NCBI GenBank assembly: GCA_013396915.1
Contig: VWZL01004592.1
Span: 186,001 to 250,000, forward strand
Direction of reading: 5' to 3'
Source of the DNA: Stercorarius parasiticus
Lineage: Eukaryota > Chordata > Aves > Charadriiformes > Stercorariidae
DNA: 64,000 nucleotides
Shown here: in pieces, positions 1-10,806 of the stretch
Numbering within the stretch: the stretch's first letter is position 1
Layout: every line of letters starts with the position of its first letter
Notes under the pieces: model-generated
The model's database searches: none
The model's input: the letters and a program-made list of their open reading frames with translations, nothing else
Told to the model about the DNA's origin: nothing
Made by a program: the position numbers and the translations under genes

Positions 1-2270
1 TGAAAAGGCATCAGTGACACTTCAAAATTCAAAACAGTGTCCACAGAGCAGGAAGCCCAATTCCTGAAGCTGAAGCTCACTGAGATCAGCAAAAAGTGGT
101 GAAGTCCATCCAGAGCACCAAACAAGTCTGCGACTTCTGGGCACATCACTGCTCATATACAGGTTTCATAAATAGTCACAGGGGAAGAAAGCTTAAAATG
201 CTTTGATTTTGCATTTGGAAGAAATGTTCACCATGCAGAGGTTTTAGGAAATTTTGTAAAATGTGTTTTTGAAATCTTGGACTAGACCTGTCCCCTGACC
301 TTCACAAGGAGGGTGGTTACATAAAATACATTGTCTCCCGGTGGCAGTGTAACAAACGCTGTATTTTCAGTGCTTTCTCTGAGATCTCCCCGCGAAAGTT
401 TCTTCTCTAAACTGTTCACCAAATGACCTGTCCTTGTCTTTCTCAAAGTAGATTGAGTGACAAAAGTTTTCATCAAAATGATGCACTTTCAGGAAGGAAT
501 TTAAAGGTGGTAAGAGGACACCCAGCACAGAACCAGGTCCATAACTCAAGGTTTAACAGGTCATAGGGAGAAGATAAATAGGGGGAAGAAGTTAGTCTAG
601 ATGTAGCTGTAGTCCCCCCTCATCACGGTAGCCAGCAGCTGGCACCACAGGTTTCAATCTCACCCCACAGGCCTGGGCACAGCAAACCTCTTGGAATAGC
701 TCAGTGCCACTGAAACAAATTCCTGTGGGCATGGGAACACCCCGCTGAGTGGTGTGACAGGGCAGCTCCTTCTTGTGAAAACATTGACTTTGCTCTTGCA
801 GCAGCCCAGCAAGGCAACATTGCAGGGTGTGGGGGAGTCACCTCTCAGTAAAACCAGATCCAAGAACACTCTTTTCCAGTGATTTGACATGGAGAAATCA
901 GCAAGGAAAGAAATACAGATATACCTGCACCCCTTCCAGTGCCAAACCACAGCCATTACGAGTCTGACAGAGAACTAGAGCGAACATGAGCAGTTTTCAG
1001 TCCTACCACAAAGATCACCATGCTAGGACTTAAGAGACAAAGTAGATGAAAGGTACTGGCACTGTTACCTCCTGTAACTCTTTTCTTGCAGTGGGCACAG
1101 AAGTTGGTTGAATCATGGCCATTTTGAGGTCTGAGGATCTTTCCACTGCTCTCTCCCTTGGCTGCTGTGAAGTAACGGGCGCTTTCTCTCAGTACACCAC
1201 AGGGAGATAAAATAGTTTTTCCTACTTGGATTTCACCCATCTTTCCTCAGAAGTACTTGCCATGCTTTGTTCAATGACTCATAACCAACATAGCTGTATC
1301 AACTAATGCTTTTTTTTTTTACTCTCCAAAACAACTATGTTAGAAAAGCTTCACGGTATAGACTGCTCCAGGACAGCTTTTTGACACTACCTGCGCAGAC
1401 TTGGCATGGGAAGATCATCACACATGCAACTTGTACTCTACCTACTTACAGTGACAGCCAAAGACCTAGTAGTCAGGGTAAGTTGCCTGCCAGAACTGTA
1501 TCCTAGCAGAAGATACTTTATAAAAGCAAAATTTACTGTCCTCCCAAGCTGATGCGTTCTTCTGGGCACACCAGAGATCAGTTTCAGTTTTTCAAAAATA
1601 CCATTCTCCTCATAAAATAGCTTCTTTCTGTTCAGATCAAGGTGCTTCACAGCCTGGTATTTCAGCTACCCCCAGAACAACCATTCAGTATGAAAAGCCC
1701 CTTTGCATTGATCTCTGTCCCATGAAGAGCAGGATGCGTTTTTTTGGTTTTTTTTTGTTACGGATTCTGGGTGAAACATAAGGATATAACATGAAATCCA
1801 AGCATAGTGAAGCATTTTATTGGTGGTGTCCCTAGATCTTGGGAATCTGACAGAGCAATGAAATTGGTGCTTTTAGATATTTACAAAAGCTAATTCCTAT
1901 AACTACGTCTGAAATGATGTTTCTGGACTAATTCAGACCTGCTGTCCATTCAGTTTCACGTGTTTTGGAATGGATTGAACAGATTCTGAAAAATAAAATA
2001 CTTTTATTGCTGAACAGACAGGGAGTCTTTCCTGCGTAACTGGGATAGCAAAATAGTGTGGAGAAGGTGAAATTAAGTTAACATCACGTAGATTCAGCTT
2101 ACACATGCTGCTTAAGAAACAGAAGTGTCATAAAATTCACATACCTGTTTCAAACAGAGATAAAAATCAAAGCTTTGTCAGAGCTATATTAAGAACAGCT
2201 GTCTGAATCCCACAGCACTTGTACGGTTATAGTAATAAACTAAAAAAACACCTCATTTAAAACAAAGAAT
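1..2270. other. Intergenic sequence left of RPLP2; no gene recognised
   Basis: I see no open frame here with family resemblance, no CpG island and no CR1 tail. Minus-strand frames of 94-98 codons around 660-1240 lack any motif I know. In human the next gene on this side of RPLP2 is PNPLA2; if that order holds, its promoter should lie to the left of this window. Confidence 0.5.
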
Positions 2271-2276
2271 TTTAAT
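2271..2276 (-). terminator. RPLP2: RPLP2 poly(A) signal (ATTAAA)
   Basis: On the minus strand an ATTAAA hexamer lies about 20 bases past the RPLP2 stop codon. It is the common variant of AATAAA and would give a very short 3' UTR, as is usual for ribosomal protein mRNAs. No AATAAA lies closer to the stop. Confidence 0.6.
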
Positions 2277-2296
2277 AATTTCTCTAAAACAAATAA

Positions 2297-2373
2297 TTAA
2301 TCAAATAGGCCGAATCCCATGTCATCGTCAGATTCTTCAGATTCCTCCTTCTTCTCTTCTTTCTTCTCCTCAG
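2297..2373 (-). CDS. RPLP2: RPLP2 exon 5 (acidic tail and stop)
   Basis: Encodes the Glu/Lys-rich segment and the terminal SDDDMGFGLFD, then TAA. In this family the serines before the tail are casein kinase 2 sites and the last residues bind elongation factors. The acceptor is CTCTCCTTCAG. Confidence 0.95.
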
Positions 2374-5300
2374 CTGAAGGAGAGAAAAGACCAAACCAAT
2401 GATCAGTATTTACATTTTTTGCACCATAGATTTTCAAGGTACGTGTTTTGGTGTTCTCAGGTTCTGTATTTTGGTATTTCAAGCTCCAAGGTTCACCTCA
2501 TTCCCTCTCAATAGCCAAATATAAACACCGACACAGACACTGTTACTGAAGGGACATACTTTAGACAGTGAAGTCTGTCTGATTCTTAGTTCTAAGTCAG
2601 ATCAATCTTAAGGTGGATAACAGAAAATGCTTGTGATGGCCCAAAGGAAAAGTAACTGTTCGGGTTTACACTTCAATCACACAGTGAACTACCCAAATGG
2701 AAAAGCCTTGAAATTTGGACTCAACTTTTAAGATTTTAACAGAGCAAAACAGAGCTGCCCTGTAACAACACCTCTCCGCCCATACTCACCGGCAGCAGGG
2801 GCAGCAGCTGCAGCAGGAGCAGCAGAGCCCCCTCCAGCAGAGACTGCCACAGCTCCCCCAGCCGGCATGCTGGCAAGTTTTCCATTACCTGAGTGGGACA
2901 GAAGAGTATTTAAATGCTCATCGCAAGCACAGAGGTAAGGTGAAAAGGAAGAGAAATCAGAGTGCAGAAAAAACAGATACATGTCTCACGGACTGAACCT
3001 GTCACTATTAGCTGAAAGAACAAGAGGCTGCACCCACAATAAGAAAGTATAAACTATTTTGTGAAAAAAATCGTGAGAGTTTAAGACTCAAAGACTTTCC
3101 CCCCCCAAAAAGTGCATTATTAGTAAATTCTCTTCTATAGACAAAGTCCCCTATTTTTTTCCCCCCCAAACAAAATAGTGGCAAACACATCCAATTTTAC
3201 ATGTACAGAAAAACTGTATGTCTTCTGAATACAGCATAATAGCCCAGAAATCATTAATTTCAATATGCCTCAAAAATAACACACTGGCTTCCCCCCTTCC
3301 TGCCCACCCTGTTCTGGTTTCAACTGTGATAGAATTTCTCTCTAGTAGCTAGTCTCTTTATTATTTAGTATGAGAATAATGTTGATAACACATATTGTTC
3401 TGGTTGGTACTCAGTGATGTTTACCATAGATGTCACGCTCAGTATATAAACGGGGGTTGGCCACAGAGCAGGAATCCGTCATGGCTGCTCAGGACAGGCT
3501 GGGCAACTGATCATCAGGTGGTGAGAGCAACTGGGTGTTGTATCACTTTATTTTGTACATTCTTTTTCCATTACTATTATTATTGTTATCTTCCTTTTCC
3601 ATTATTGTTCTATTAAACTGTCTTTATCTCAACCTGTGAGCGTTTTCTTCCCCCTCCTTTTCTCCCTACCATACTGGTTAGGAGGGAATGGGGAGACAGT
3701 AAGCGAGTGGCTGCATGGTCCTAGTTGCTGGCTGGGGTTAAACCATGACAATCCCCCTTTTTTTTTAACAAGATAGAGAACTGTGAGGGCATGACTGGAT
3801 CACACTTACAGGAGAGAAGGGGGGAAAGATGTATTTATGGCAAAGAGTACAGTATTTTAAAAAAGTTCTCCAGCACTCTGTGAACCCTATTGCATCTCCT
3901 TTGAGATTAGTAAACTGATTTCTGATTTATGCCTGTCTTTGGCAAGCTAGTTAGTTCTCTGGCATCTGCCCTTCACATACCAAGGCTCCCTTGGCATTCA
4001 GAGGTCGCACACACAATATGTTTGCCTGTATTCCAATTTCTGGGAATCAGTTTCTAAATAATTCCCTGTTACTTCAAGCTCTAATAAACTAGCTAAGTAA
4101 ACAAGCATGTTTCATATGCATGTCAGTATGTTCTAGGAAAGAATTTATTTAAAGTATTACAGTATTATAAGGTGTGTTGTAAGCACATGCATAATGGCTC
4201 TCTTAGGTCTTCAGACCACATGGACAGAAATGTCCAGTTACTGCTTGTAAGCCCTGGCAACCTTTAAGCAAATATATGCCTAAAAGTTCCCCTGTGCCTA
4301 TGCACAATAAACCAGACACTAATTAATCAGAAACCTTTGCGCTACACCTCAGCTCTACTTTATTTCACCCCTATGACCTAGTCAATTAATGTTAAAAGTT
4401 CCAGCTTTGGTAAAAGCACAAGCTTCTATAGAAGCCAGCACTCAAGAGTCCTATCTTAGAGAAAAGGAAATGCCACACTTGGGGAGCTCAGAGAGAGATG
4501 TGTATATACTGGAGAGGTTTGCATTAATAGCAGAAGGTGTAACCGTACCCTTAATGTGAACTGACACTTATTCATATTTAACAGTCTGTTCTTCCTGTTT
4601 TACATAATTGGTGCATAGAAGTGGGTAAACGCAAAGAAAAAGTCTCCCAGAGAACTTAGAAGGACAGCTAATTCTGCAATCAACATGTCCAGAAAACCAC
4701 GTCATGAGCACACTACCAGTAAGCTCATACATGCCTAAGTTTTCCAGCTTAATGTGGTCCACAAGCGAAACCCAGCAGGTACTGGCACCGACCTGGAGGG
4801 AATTAGAATGGACCTGGATTTCAGTCATTTCAGCTGAGATCCAGCATGGAAGTCCTCATCCGCAAAGCTAAACTGATGAATAATCAGGGAGTTGGCAGCA
4901 ATTCTATGCTCTCAGGTCTAAGTTACCAAAGTAGTAGAGGCAATTATCTGTGACACTTAGAGACAGTACTTACCCTGAGCAATGACATCCTCGATGTTTT
5001 TTCCATTCAGCTCACTAATAACCTGTGTAAATTAAGTTTAGAATGTTAATAGTTTCAAAACAGCATGAGTATAAGCTACGTTTAAACCAGTACCGATTAA
5101 TCATCACGTGTAATGCCTCCATCCTGGTGCTTATACAGTCACAACGTTCCTTATCTCAGTGGAAGGAACAGGACACTGAAATGAAAACTCCAGCTAAGTT
5201 TTTCATACTTTTCTGTGAAAGCTTTTTCATGAAATCTGTTACGATAAATTCATAATGAATCCAAGGACCTTGCAGAAAGAATACACAGAAGTTGTGGAGC

Positions 5301-6920
5301 CAATTAGGAAACCCCACTAATGGCCTGTTAGTCACTGAGGGACTGTTAACGTATCTTGCTTAATACCCACTGGGAGGCTCCGAGCCCTAGACCAAAAACC
5401 ACAGAGCCCCGTTCCCAGCGTTACCAAATGTTATAGCCAAGCTGGCTATTGTATCCTTGCACGGGAACAGAGAGTCCCAACTTCAATTTTACTACCATTG
5501 TTGTACAACCAGGGATGAGGAAAGCAAAATACAAACCGAGAAATTGGTAATGCAAGCAAGCACTTTAAAAAAAAAAAAAAAAGAGACCACAGACCTTACT
5601 GGTGAGTCCCTCTACCAGGAGTGAGTGCTGAACACTGCACAGTCACCCAAGCCCAAGGACTGTAACCAAGAGTTTTTCAACAGGCAACTCCTGCTTACAC
5701 AGAGCGTGCAATCTGTGAAATGCAGTGCCTGTGTGCTTGCTTCATCCAGAAGGAAGGTGTTTTTAAGATTTCACCAGATTTACACTGGCTTAAGATACAG
5801 ACAATAGAAAAGGATTAATTAATCATGACCAAAACAAATTCCAGAGAAGCTTTCTGGATATTGGAGAACCAAAGAAAACAACTAATTTATAAAAGTATTA
5901 AACAAATGTAAACAAGCCAAAGCCGAAAGACCTGGCGTTTAAACAGGAGTACAAGTTCAATCTAACATCCCAAACTGTAAAAAGGATGCTGTCACCTCAG
6001 TCAACCCATCATTTGGTTGGGCTGATGGTAAAACAGTCTCCAACTGGGAAAGTAGCTTGTTTTTTCTTCCACCTCTCTAGAAACACCCCACATACTTGTA
6101 TGGGCCAGGTGATAAGACCATATTTAGTTCTTTCTTTCCACGGCCATTTAAGTCCACAAGACTGAAAGTCTATTATACCACAAGAAACATTCTAATTAAG
6201 ATATTATCTTCTTAAAAAGCTTGTTTTTCAACACAACCATTTCAGCATTAATTTCCAAAATCTTCCAACACATTGTTACCGAATACCTTTAATGTCCATG
6301 TTGTAATTTGCCTGTTTCCTGGTGAAGGAACAAATGCTTCTTTACTGTACAATAAATAAGAATTTATTACTGAATATCAGGCCTTCAAAAGTGTTAGCTT
6401 TGAATCAGTACTGACCAAAAGCCAAGATTAAACATGAACTGCAAACTATACATTGTGTCAGAACAGAACTTATTTTCAATACGTACTTATCTGTAGCCAC
6501 CATCCCATTTAAAATTATTAGATTGAACAGCCAGAAGTCAGCAACAACTGACAGAGAGCTTTGCAGAGGACAGGTGTTAAACAGGAAAGCAAGACTTCTA
6601 CAAAAACGTTGTAAAAAATAGTTCTGATTGGTTAAGCAGTGTTTCAGAAATCACATATGTAACGACCAGCAAACACCTGAACAAAATAAGACTAGATGAA
6701 CAGCCTGGCCACTAAAGAAACACTGAAGCCAAGGGAACAGCTCCAATGCCTGATGCTCACAGGGACAGGACCATCTGGAATTAAGAGGCAACGCCACCTT
6801 GTTCATCCGTTCATCGTCAGTCTCAATGCCAACGCTGTCAAGGATCTTTTTCAAGTCCTTTGAAGTAGGAGACTCATTGCCACCGAGGACCGCTAGAAGG
6901 TATGCTGCGACGTAACGCAT
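2297..6920 (-). CDS. RPLP2: 60S acidic ribosomal protein P2 (gene, four coding exons)
   Basis: P2 pairs with P1 and, through P0, forms the lateral stalk of the large ribosomal subunit, which recruits and activates the translational GTPases in the cytoplasm. The coding exons on the minus strand are 6920-6798, 5022-4974, 2888-2790 and 2373-2297. They join to 348 bases, which is 115 residues plus TAA, exactly the usual P2 length. The product starts MRYVAAYLLAVLGGN (N-terminal dimerisation domain), then has an Ala/Gly-rich hinge (about residues 70-90), a Glu/Lys run, and the invariant stalk tail SDDDMGFGLFD. The start codon follows an acceptor by one base, so exon 1 is noncoding and should lie in the GC-rich island at about 7040-7500. 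The 3' UTR is short. Intron 3 hosts an H/ACA snoRNA and a solo LTR. The donor after the first coding exon (GTGGCG) is weak. All other junctions are good. Intact introns and frame argue against a processed pseudogene. Confidence 0.96.
2790..2888 (-). CDS. RPLP2: RPLP2 exon 4 (hinge)
   Basis: A 99-base exon encoding GNGKLASMPAGG followed by the Ala/Gly-rich flexible hinge. The acceptor is CCCACTCAG and the donor GTGAGT. The hinge lets the acidic tail reach factor-binding sites on the ribosome. Confidence 0.93.
3310..3750 (+). mobile_element. Solo LTR, avian ERVL-type, in RPLP2 intron 3
   Basis: The block begins TG and ends CA (GGGGTTAAACCATGACA). It holds a TATA box (AGTATATAAA near 3441), an ATTAAA hexamer near 3611 and a T-rich stretch before it, in the U3-R-U5 order of an LTR. 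Start, TATA context and end match the ERVL LTR that is very common in neoavian genomes, as I remember it. The copy seems shorter than typical, with part of U3 missing upstream of the TATA box. No internal retroviral genes and no second LTR are seen, so it is a solo LTR. The flanking five bases match at only 3 of 5 positions, so the insertion is probably old. It lies antisense to RPLP2. Confidence 0.72.
4683..4816 (-). ncRNA. SNORA52: Box H/ACA snoRNA in RPLP2 intron 3 (probable SNORA52 homologue)
   Basis: Reading the minus strand, the first hairpin has an outer stem GGTCCA/TGGACC, an unpaired pocket, and an inner stem (CAGGT/ACCTG or CCAG/CTGG). The H box ACATTA (fits ANANNA) follows the outer stem directly. 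The second hairpin has an outer stem GAAAAC/GTTTTC, a pocket, and an inner stem ATGAGC/GCTCAT. It is followed by TGG and an ACA box exactly three bases from the predicted 3' end. The base of the upper stem lies 15 bases from ACA, the spacing needed to place a target uridine. H/ACA RNAs guide pseudouridylation of rRNA or snRNA in the nucleolus or Cajal body and are processed from host introns. Human SNORA52 sits in an RPLP2 intron and is about this length. The architecture is seen directly; the family name is inferred from host gene and size, and I could not derive a target. Confidence 0.75.
4974..5022 (-). CDS. RPLP2: RPLP2 exon 3
   Basis: A 49-base exon encoding VISELNGKNIEDVIAQ plus the first base of a Gly codon. 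It is flanked by TTTACACAG and GTAAGT. It completes the N-terminal helical domain. Confidence 0.93.
5023..6797 (-). other. RPLP2: RPLP2 intron 2; nothing but a poly(A) tract
   Basis: AT-rich intron of about 1.8 kb. A run of 16 A lies at 5567-5582. A GTGATGA-like C box on the minus strand near 5104 has no matching D box at a sensible distance inside the intron, so I do not call a C/D snoRNA. Confidence 0.6.
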
Positions 6921-6921
6921 C
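6798..6921 (-). CDS. RPLP2: RPLP2 exon 2 (first coding exon)
   Basis: Encodes residues 1-41, the helical dimerisation domain of P2. The acceptor is TTTTTTGCAG, followed by one base and then ATG at 6920. The donor AAG|GTGGCG departs from consensus at +4 to +6, yet the next exon continues VISELNGK as expected for P2, so the junction is well supported. Confidence 0.93.
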
Positions 6922-7039
6922 CTGCAAAAAAAGAGAACAGGGCCTTCAGTGCGGATGATCATTACACACTCGGAGCAATTTTAGTTTTTCACCGGGGAAG
7001 CAAACCTCACCCTCCCGGCTACAACTGTTTAGATCTACT

Positions 7040-7830
7040 TCCAAATGAAATCACAGGGCAGGCGAGGCCGCGTACCGGTCTCCCGCCAGCACAGGGCCCG
7101 GCACAAGGCAGCCCGTGAAACACCGCGGAGCCGCAGCGGCTCCCGCCCCGCACCGGCTCCGGGACGCTGCCGCTCGAAAGCCCCAGCAGCTGGCCCGGCC
7201 TAACCCTGCCGGCACCCCACACCTCTTCCGGAGGAAAGTGGCACCGCGACCTCCATAGCACCTCTTCGCCCTCTGGACAGCATCCCCGCCTCGGCTGCCC
7301 GCGGCGTTCGCCTCAGCCCAGCCCGGCTCTCCACAGGCCCAGGCCCAGGCCGGGAGAGCACATGGCCGCCATTTCCCCCCACCGTCCCGCCCGCAGTGGT
7401 CTCGCCCAAGCCCCGCTGGTGGCCGCGGGCGGGAGTACCGGGAGTGCCCATTCCCGCGGGGGGGGGGNNNNCGCCTTCTTCCTGTCACCCCTCAACAACG
7501 CACATTGCCATTGGGCCAGGCCGGCGGGGAGCGGGCAAGCCAATGGGGAGCCGGGGGCCTTTGTGCCGCTGCTGCTGCTGCACTCAGGGCCGCGGCGCAG
7601 ACGGTGGCGCGTGGGCAGAGCGGGGCTGGTGGGTGTCGCCTCAGCACTAGGCCGTGGCTACTAGTTTTACCCCTTCAGGGCTTTTCTTTTCCCCCTCAAA
7701 GGCAGGGCACAGCGATCTGGGCGACGCCGTCCGCCTTGCCCGGCCTGGCGGGGAGGGCCTGGCTTCCCGGGAAACGCAGGCCCCTCCGCTGAGGAAAAGC
7801 TCCCCACAGGAGGGGGCGGGCGGCCTGTAC
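7040..7830. promoter_or_regulatory. GC-rich island: likely bidirectional RPLP2/PIDD1 promoter
   Basis: The sequence changes sharply from AT-rich to very GC- and CpG-rich here. It lies between the first coding exons of RPLP2 (minus) and PIDD1 (plus), so both noncoding first exons should start inside it. An ETS-type TTCCGG lies at 7226-7231. On the minus strand CTTTCCTCCGG nearby resembles the pyrimidine-rich start of ribosomal protein genes, but I cannot fix a start site. A run of 10 G and a four-base N gap (7468-7471) interrupt the island. Exon 1 of PIDD1 could not be placed exactly. Confidence 0.7.
7468..7471. other. Assembly gap (4 N) after a G homopolymer
   Basis: Four N follow GCGGGGGGGGGG inside the shared promoter island. 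Such gaps usually mark a sequencing failure in a G-rich, quadruplex-forming tract. The true length is unknown. Confidence 0.9.
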
Positions 7831-10699
7831 TGTTGCGGGGGGGCCGGGAGTGAGAAACACAGTGGGAAGGGCTCACCGTGGGATTGCGGGAGTTACTGCC
7901 CAGGCTTGGTTCGCTTGATTTCTTGCTGGATTAAGGAAGTGAATAAAAGTGAAAAGTTAATGTTGTGCCAAAATCCAGTGGACCTGAATAAAGCTGAACC
8001 GCTGTGGCAGCAGGGCTGTGAGGAGGCTTTGGCTATCCCTGCCTTGCTGCCCTGGAGGTTCTCCCCCCCACCCCATCCATGGGGGTGCGAGCACTCTCTG
8101 CTTCTCTGGTACTTCTGGTGCTCCCAGTTTTATAACTGAGGAAGCTCTTCAGCGAAGCAGCGGTTAGTGTTTACCCCCTGTGGGAAGCGAAGTTTGCAGC
8201 TTGTGTTCAGCTTTGAGCAAGGGGCTCTTTTCCCAGGGCATTAATGCAGCAGCAATGACGTATCGCAGCACCAAGGCACCAGCCGGAAACTGACAGAAAA
8301 ACCCATCTTTGCTCGTCTGAGAGACATGGAGAGCAGGACAAATGCAGTGTGTCCTCACCAGAATGCGGTGTTAGACCAAATGGCATCCCTCGCTGCGAGA
8401 CAGCCAGCTGAAGGCAGGCGCCTTCCTGGAGGGCAACAACAGGGCAGACAAGGCCCAGCCATGGCAGAGCCCCACGGCTCTGGGAGGACCGAGGGCTGGC
8501 TCTGCAGCACCCAGCCCTGTGCCCTGCTGGGCTCGCAGCCCCAGCTCCCGCTACTTCTCTTTCTCCCAGCTCTTTCTCTCCCTGAATTCACAATGAATGA
8601 GCACAGCCCTAGGAGCTGCCTGTGCCTCCCGTTGCCTGCTGGCTGAGCTCATGTTTGAGCCCAGGGGTGCCGCGGCGGGACCACCAGCTGGGCTGCCGAG
8701 GCAGTGGTGGTGTTAGGAAAATCTCATTTGGTGACATTTTTGTGACAGTGGGATGCCTGGGCCTGTTTTCCCACAGCCGCCTGCCCCTTGTCCCGCTGCA
8801 TCTGGCACCTCCTCCCGCTCGTCCCGCCCCGGCAGTGCTGCTCGCCTGCAAACTTTGCAGGAAGTGCCTGAGTTGAGCCAAGCTGTGCTGGGCTGAGTCG
8901 AGCCAAACTGCACACGGCCTTCCTTTCGGGACCCGGGTTTTGTGTGCCAGAGACCGGGTGCAGAGGGGGTGAGAAAAGCGTGGCCACGCTGAGCGGGGCG
9001 AAGTGCATGTGGCCTAGCTGCTTGGCTGTAGGTCCTGCTGGGGGGGTCCCTGGGGGCTGAGCCTCGGCTCCGTGGCCCTGTGGGGTGTGGGGTAATGGGG
9101 GCTTGGGGCTGCCGGAGCGAGGACAGCCTGGGGTGAGTGTTTGTGTGTATGTGCACGTGTGTGTACCTGTGTGCCTGTGCACAAGGGTGCCTGCCCGTGT
9201 CCTGTACATACTCCTGAGGCTGCGTTTGTGGTCTCCGAGCCTCTCCCACCTGGCCAGTTCAGAGCTGCCCTCTGGTTCCTTCACCATCAATAACTTTACA
9301 CAGCTATAGCTGATGGTCTTTTTGCTTACGCATATCTGTAAGAGAGCTGTGTATGTGTTGCGTTCAGCCTTTTTGTAAGAAATACCTTTTTACTAAAGCA
9401 GTAGTTTCCATTTACCTGTTCTTTCTGTCCTTATGTGTCAGTAAGATTTCTGCTCTTCCAGGGAGCCGGCTGTGATGCCTCCCCTCAGACTATGCCTTGG
9501 GAACATCAGTGCTGCCATGTCCCACAGGTTAATAGTAAAAAGCACTGCTCCTCAGGGTGTGGCAGGGGCATTAGCTTGCTTCTGGCCTTGGACGTTAAAG
9601 CTGTTACAAGTTTTTTGTAGTTCTGCATCACTCGTTCAAAAGAAACTTCTATTTGCCTATTCCATCCATGGCAGGGCTTAAAAAGAACTCCTGATATTTA
9701 CACCATAAACTAGTCTAATTGCCAAGCTCAGGAGGAGTTGCAAAAGATAAAGGAAGTGGAAAGAGCAGGAAATGGGGGACTTGGAAGTATGTGACTACTG
9801 GTATAAAAACCAGTGTGGTGCCTCTGCTCATCTTTGCGTTACCTGTGTGCTATGATGATAGAGGCTGATTTTGAAAGTCCTAGGTGGATGAAGGCTTCTT
9901 CATACTAAGAAGACAGAGGAATAATTAATTTGTTAGTTAATACATGTCATACCTCTGCTCCTTTAGGTTTAAATCCTTCTTAGCATGCACTATATGATAC
10001 TGACTTTTCCCCTTTCTCTTTGTGGAGGGTGCTGTGAGGGGAGGAAACAAGAACTAGATGGTAACTAGCCGGCCATAGCTTCATGCCCAGTTTGCTGCGT
10101 TAGAGCATCCCTGTGGAGGCAAATCTGCAAGAGCTCCAGTCCCACTACAGAGTCCAGTGCTCCTGTGCCACGGACACGCCTTTTCTAACCCCCTCCTTGG
10201 CCTTGCCACATTTGCTCTGATGCCCTTTGCCCATATTCATTGACGCTCACTTTTATCCCGTTAGCACCCAGTTTCACAACAGGGTTCGATGAGGACTCAT
10301 CGCAGCCTGCGAGCAGCTTCTGGGCTCTGCTCCTGGCTCAGGTCTCCCTGCCCTGGTTTCCCCCTCCACTTGTAAAGCTTCCCGTTTCGGCACTTTGAAA
10401 TCCACATAAGGCATAGGCATTTACATTTATGTCTTTTAAAGTTAATATTGCTATATATTCTGATGGTGGGTAATTGCTCCATTCCCTGCTAGGATGTCAG
10501 CTGGGAAAACTCAGAGGTTTTCCCCTGGAGGAGAAGCCTCCATGGCATCCATCACCCTGCATTTCTGTGCTCTCTGCCCACAAGGCTTTCAGTAACATGC
10601 GTGTAAGCTCTCCTGCCTTCTTGCTGTGGTTATAAACTGTTTCCAGCCGCGCTGGGTTGGGGCAGGAGGCCTTCATCTTGCACTTGTGTTCTCTTTCAG
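7831..10699 (+). other. PIDD1: PIDD1 intron 1 (5' UTR intron), no gene seen
   Basis: From the GC-rich island to the acceptor at 10697-10699 (CTCTTTCAG) I find no exon with family resemblance. A GT-rich imperfect microsatellite lies at about 9139-9180. Overlapping frames of up to 188 codons near 8713-9290 are in low-complexity GC-rich DNA and have no motif. Confidence 0.5.
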
Positions 10700-10761
10700 A
10701 GCCATCTTTCCTCCTCCTCCTAGTCCCGGCTGCCTTGTGGTGCTGCCGGTGCCTGCCCGCC

Positions 10762-10781
10762 CGGCAAGTCAGAGCATGTCT
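10762..10781 (+). promoter_or_regulatory. PIDD1: Candidate p53 response element
   Basis: Two abutting decamers, CGGCAAGTCA and GAGCATGTCT, fit RRRCWWGYYY at 8/10 and 10/10 with both CWWG cores intact and no spacer. They lie 25 bases upstream of the PIDD1 ATG, in the exon that carries it. PIDD1 is a known p53 target in mammals; use of this site in birds is inference. Confidence 0.4.
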
Positions 10782-10806
10782 GGACCCCGTGGACGAGACG
10801 CAGAAG

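Noticed and set aside
660..1240. Two adjacent minus-strand frames, one with CAHCKKR
   Set aside because: One CxxC pair only, no second half of a zinc-binding motif, and no convincing splice sites linking the frames.
3395..3616. 73-codon plus-strand frame
   Set aside because: Lies inside the solo LTR and has low-complexity Phe/Tyr-rich sequence.
5098..5110. GTGATGA on the minus strand, like a C box of a C/D snoRNA
   Set aside because: The only suitable D box on the correct side falls in RPLP2 exon 3, and no terminal stem is seen.
7051..7792. Many open frames on both strands in the GC-rich island
   Set aside because: GC-rich DNA is poor in stop codons. No frame shows family resemblance and some cross the N gap.
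8713..9290. Two overlapping minus-strand frames of 178 and 188 codons
   Set aside because: Both lie in GC-rich and GT-repeat DNA in PIDD1 intron 1, share no known motif, and overlap each other in different frames.
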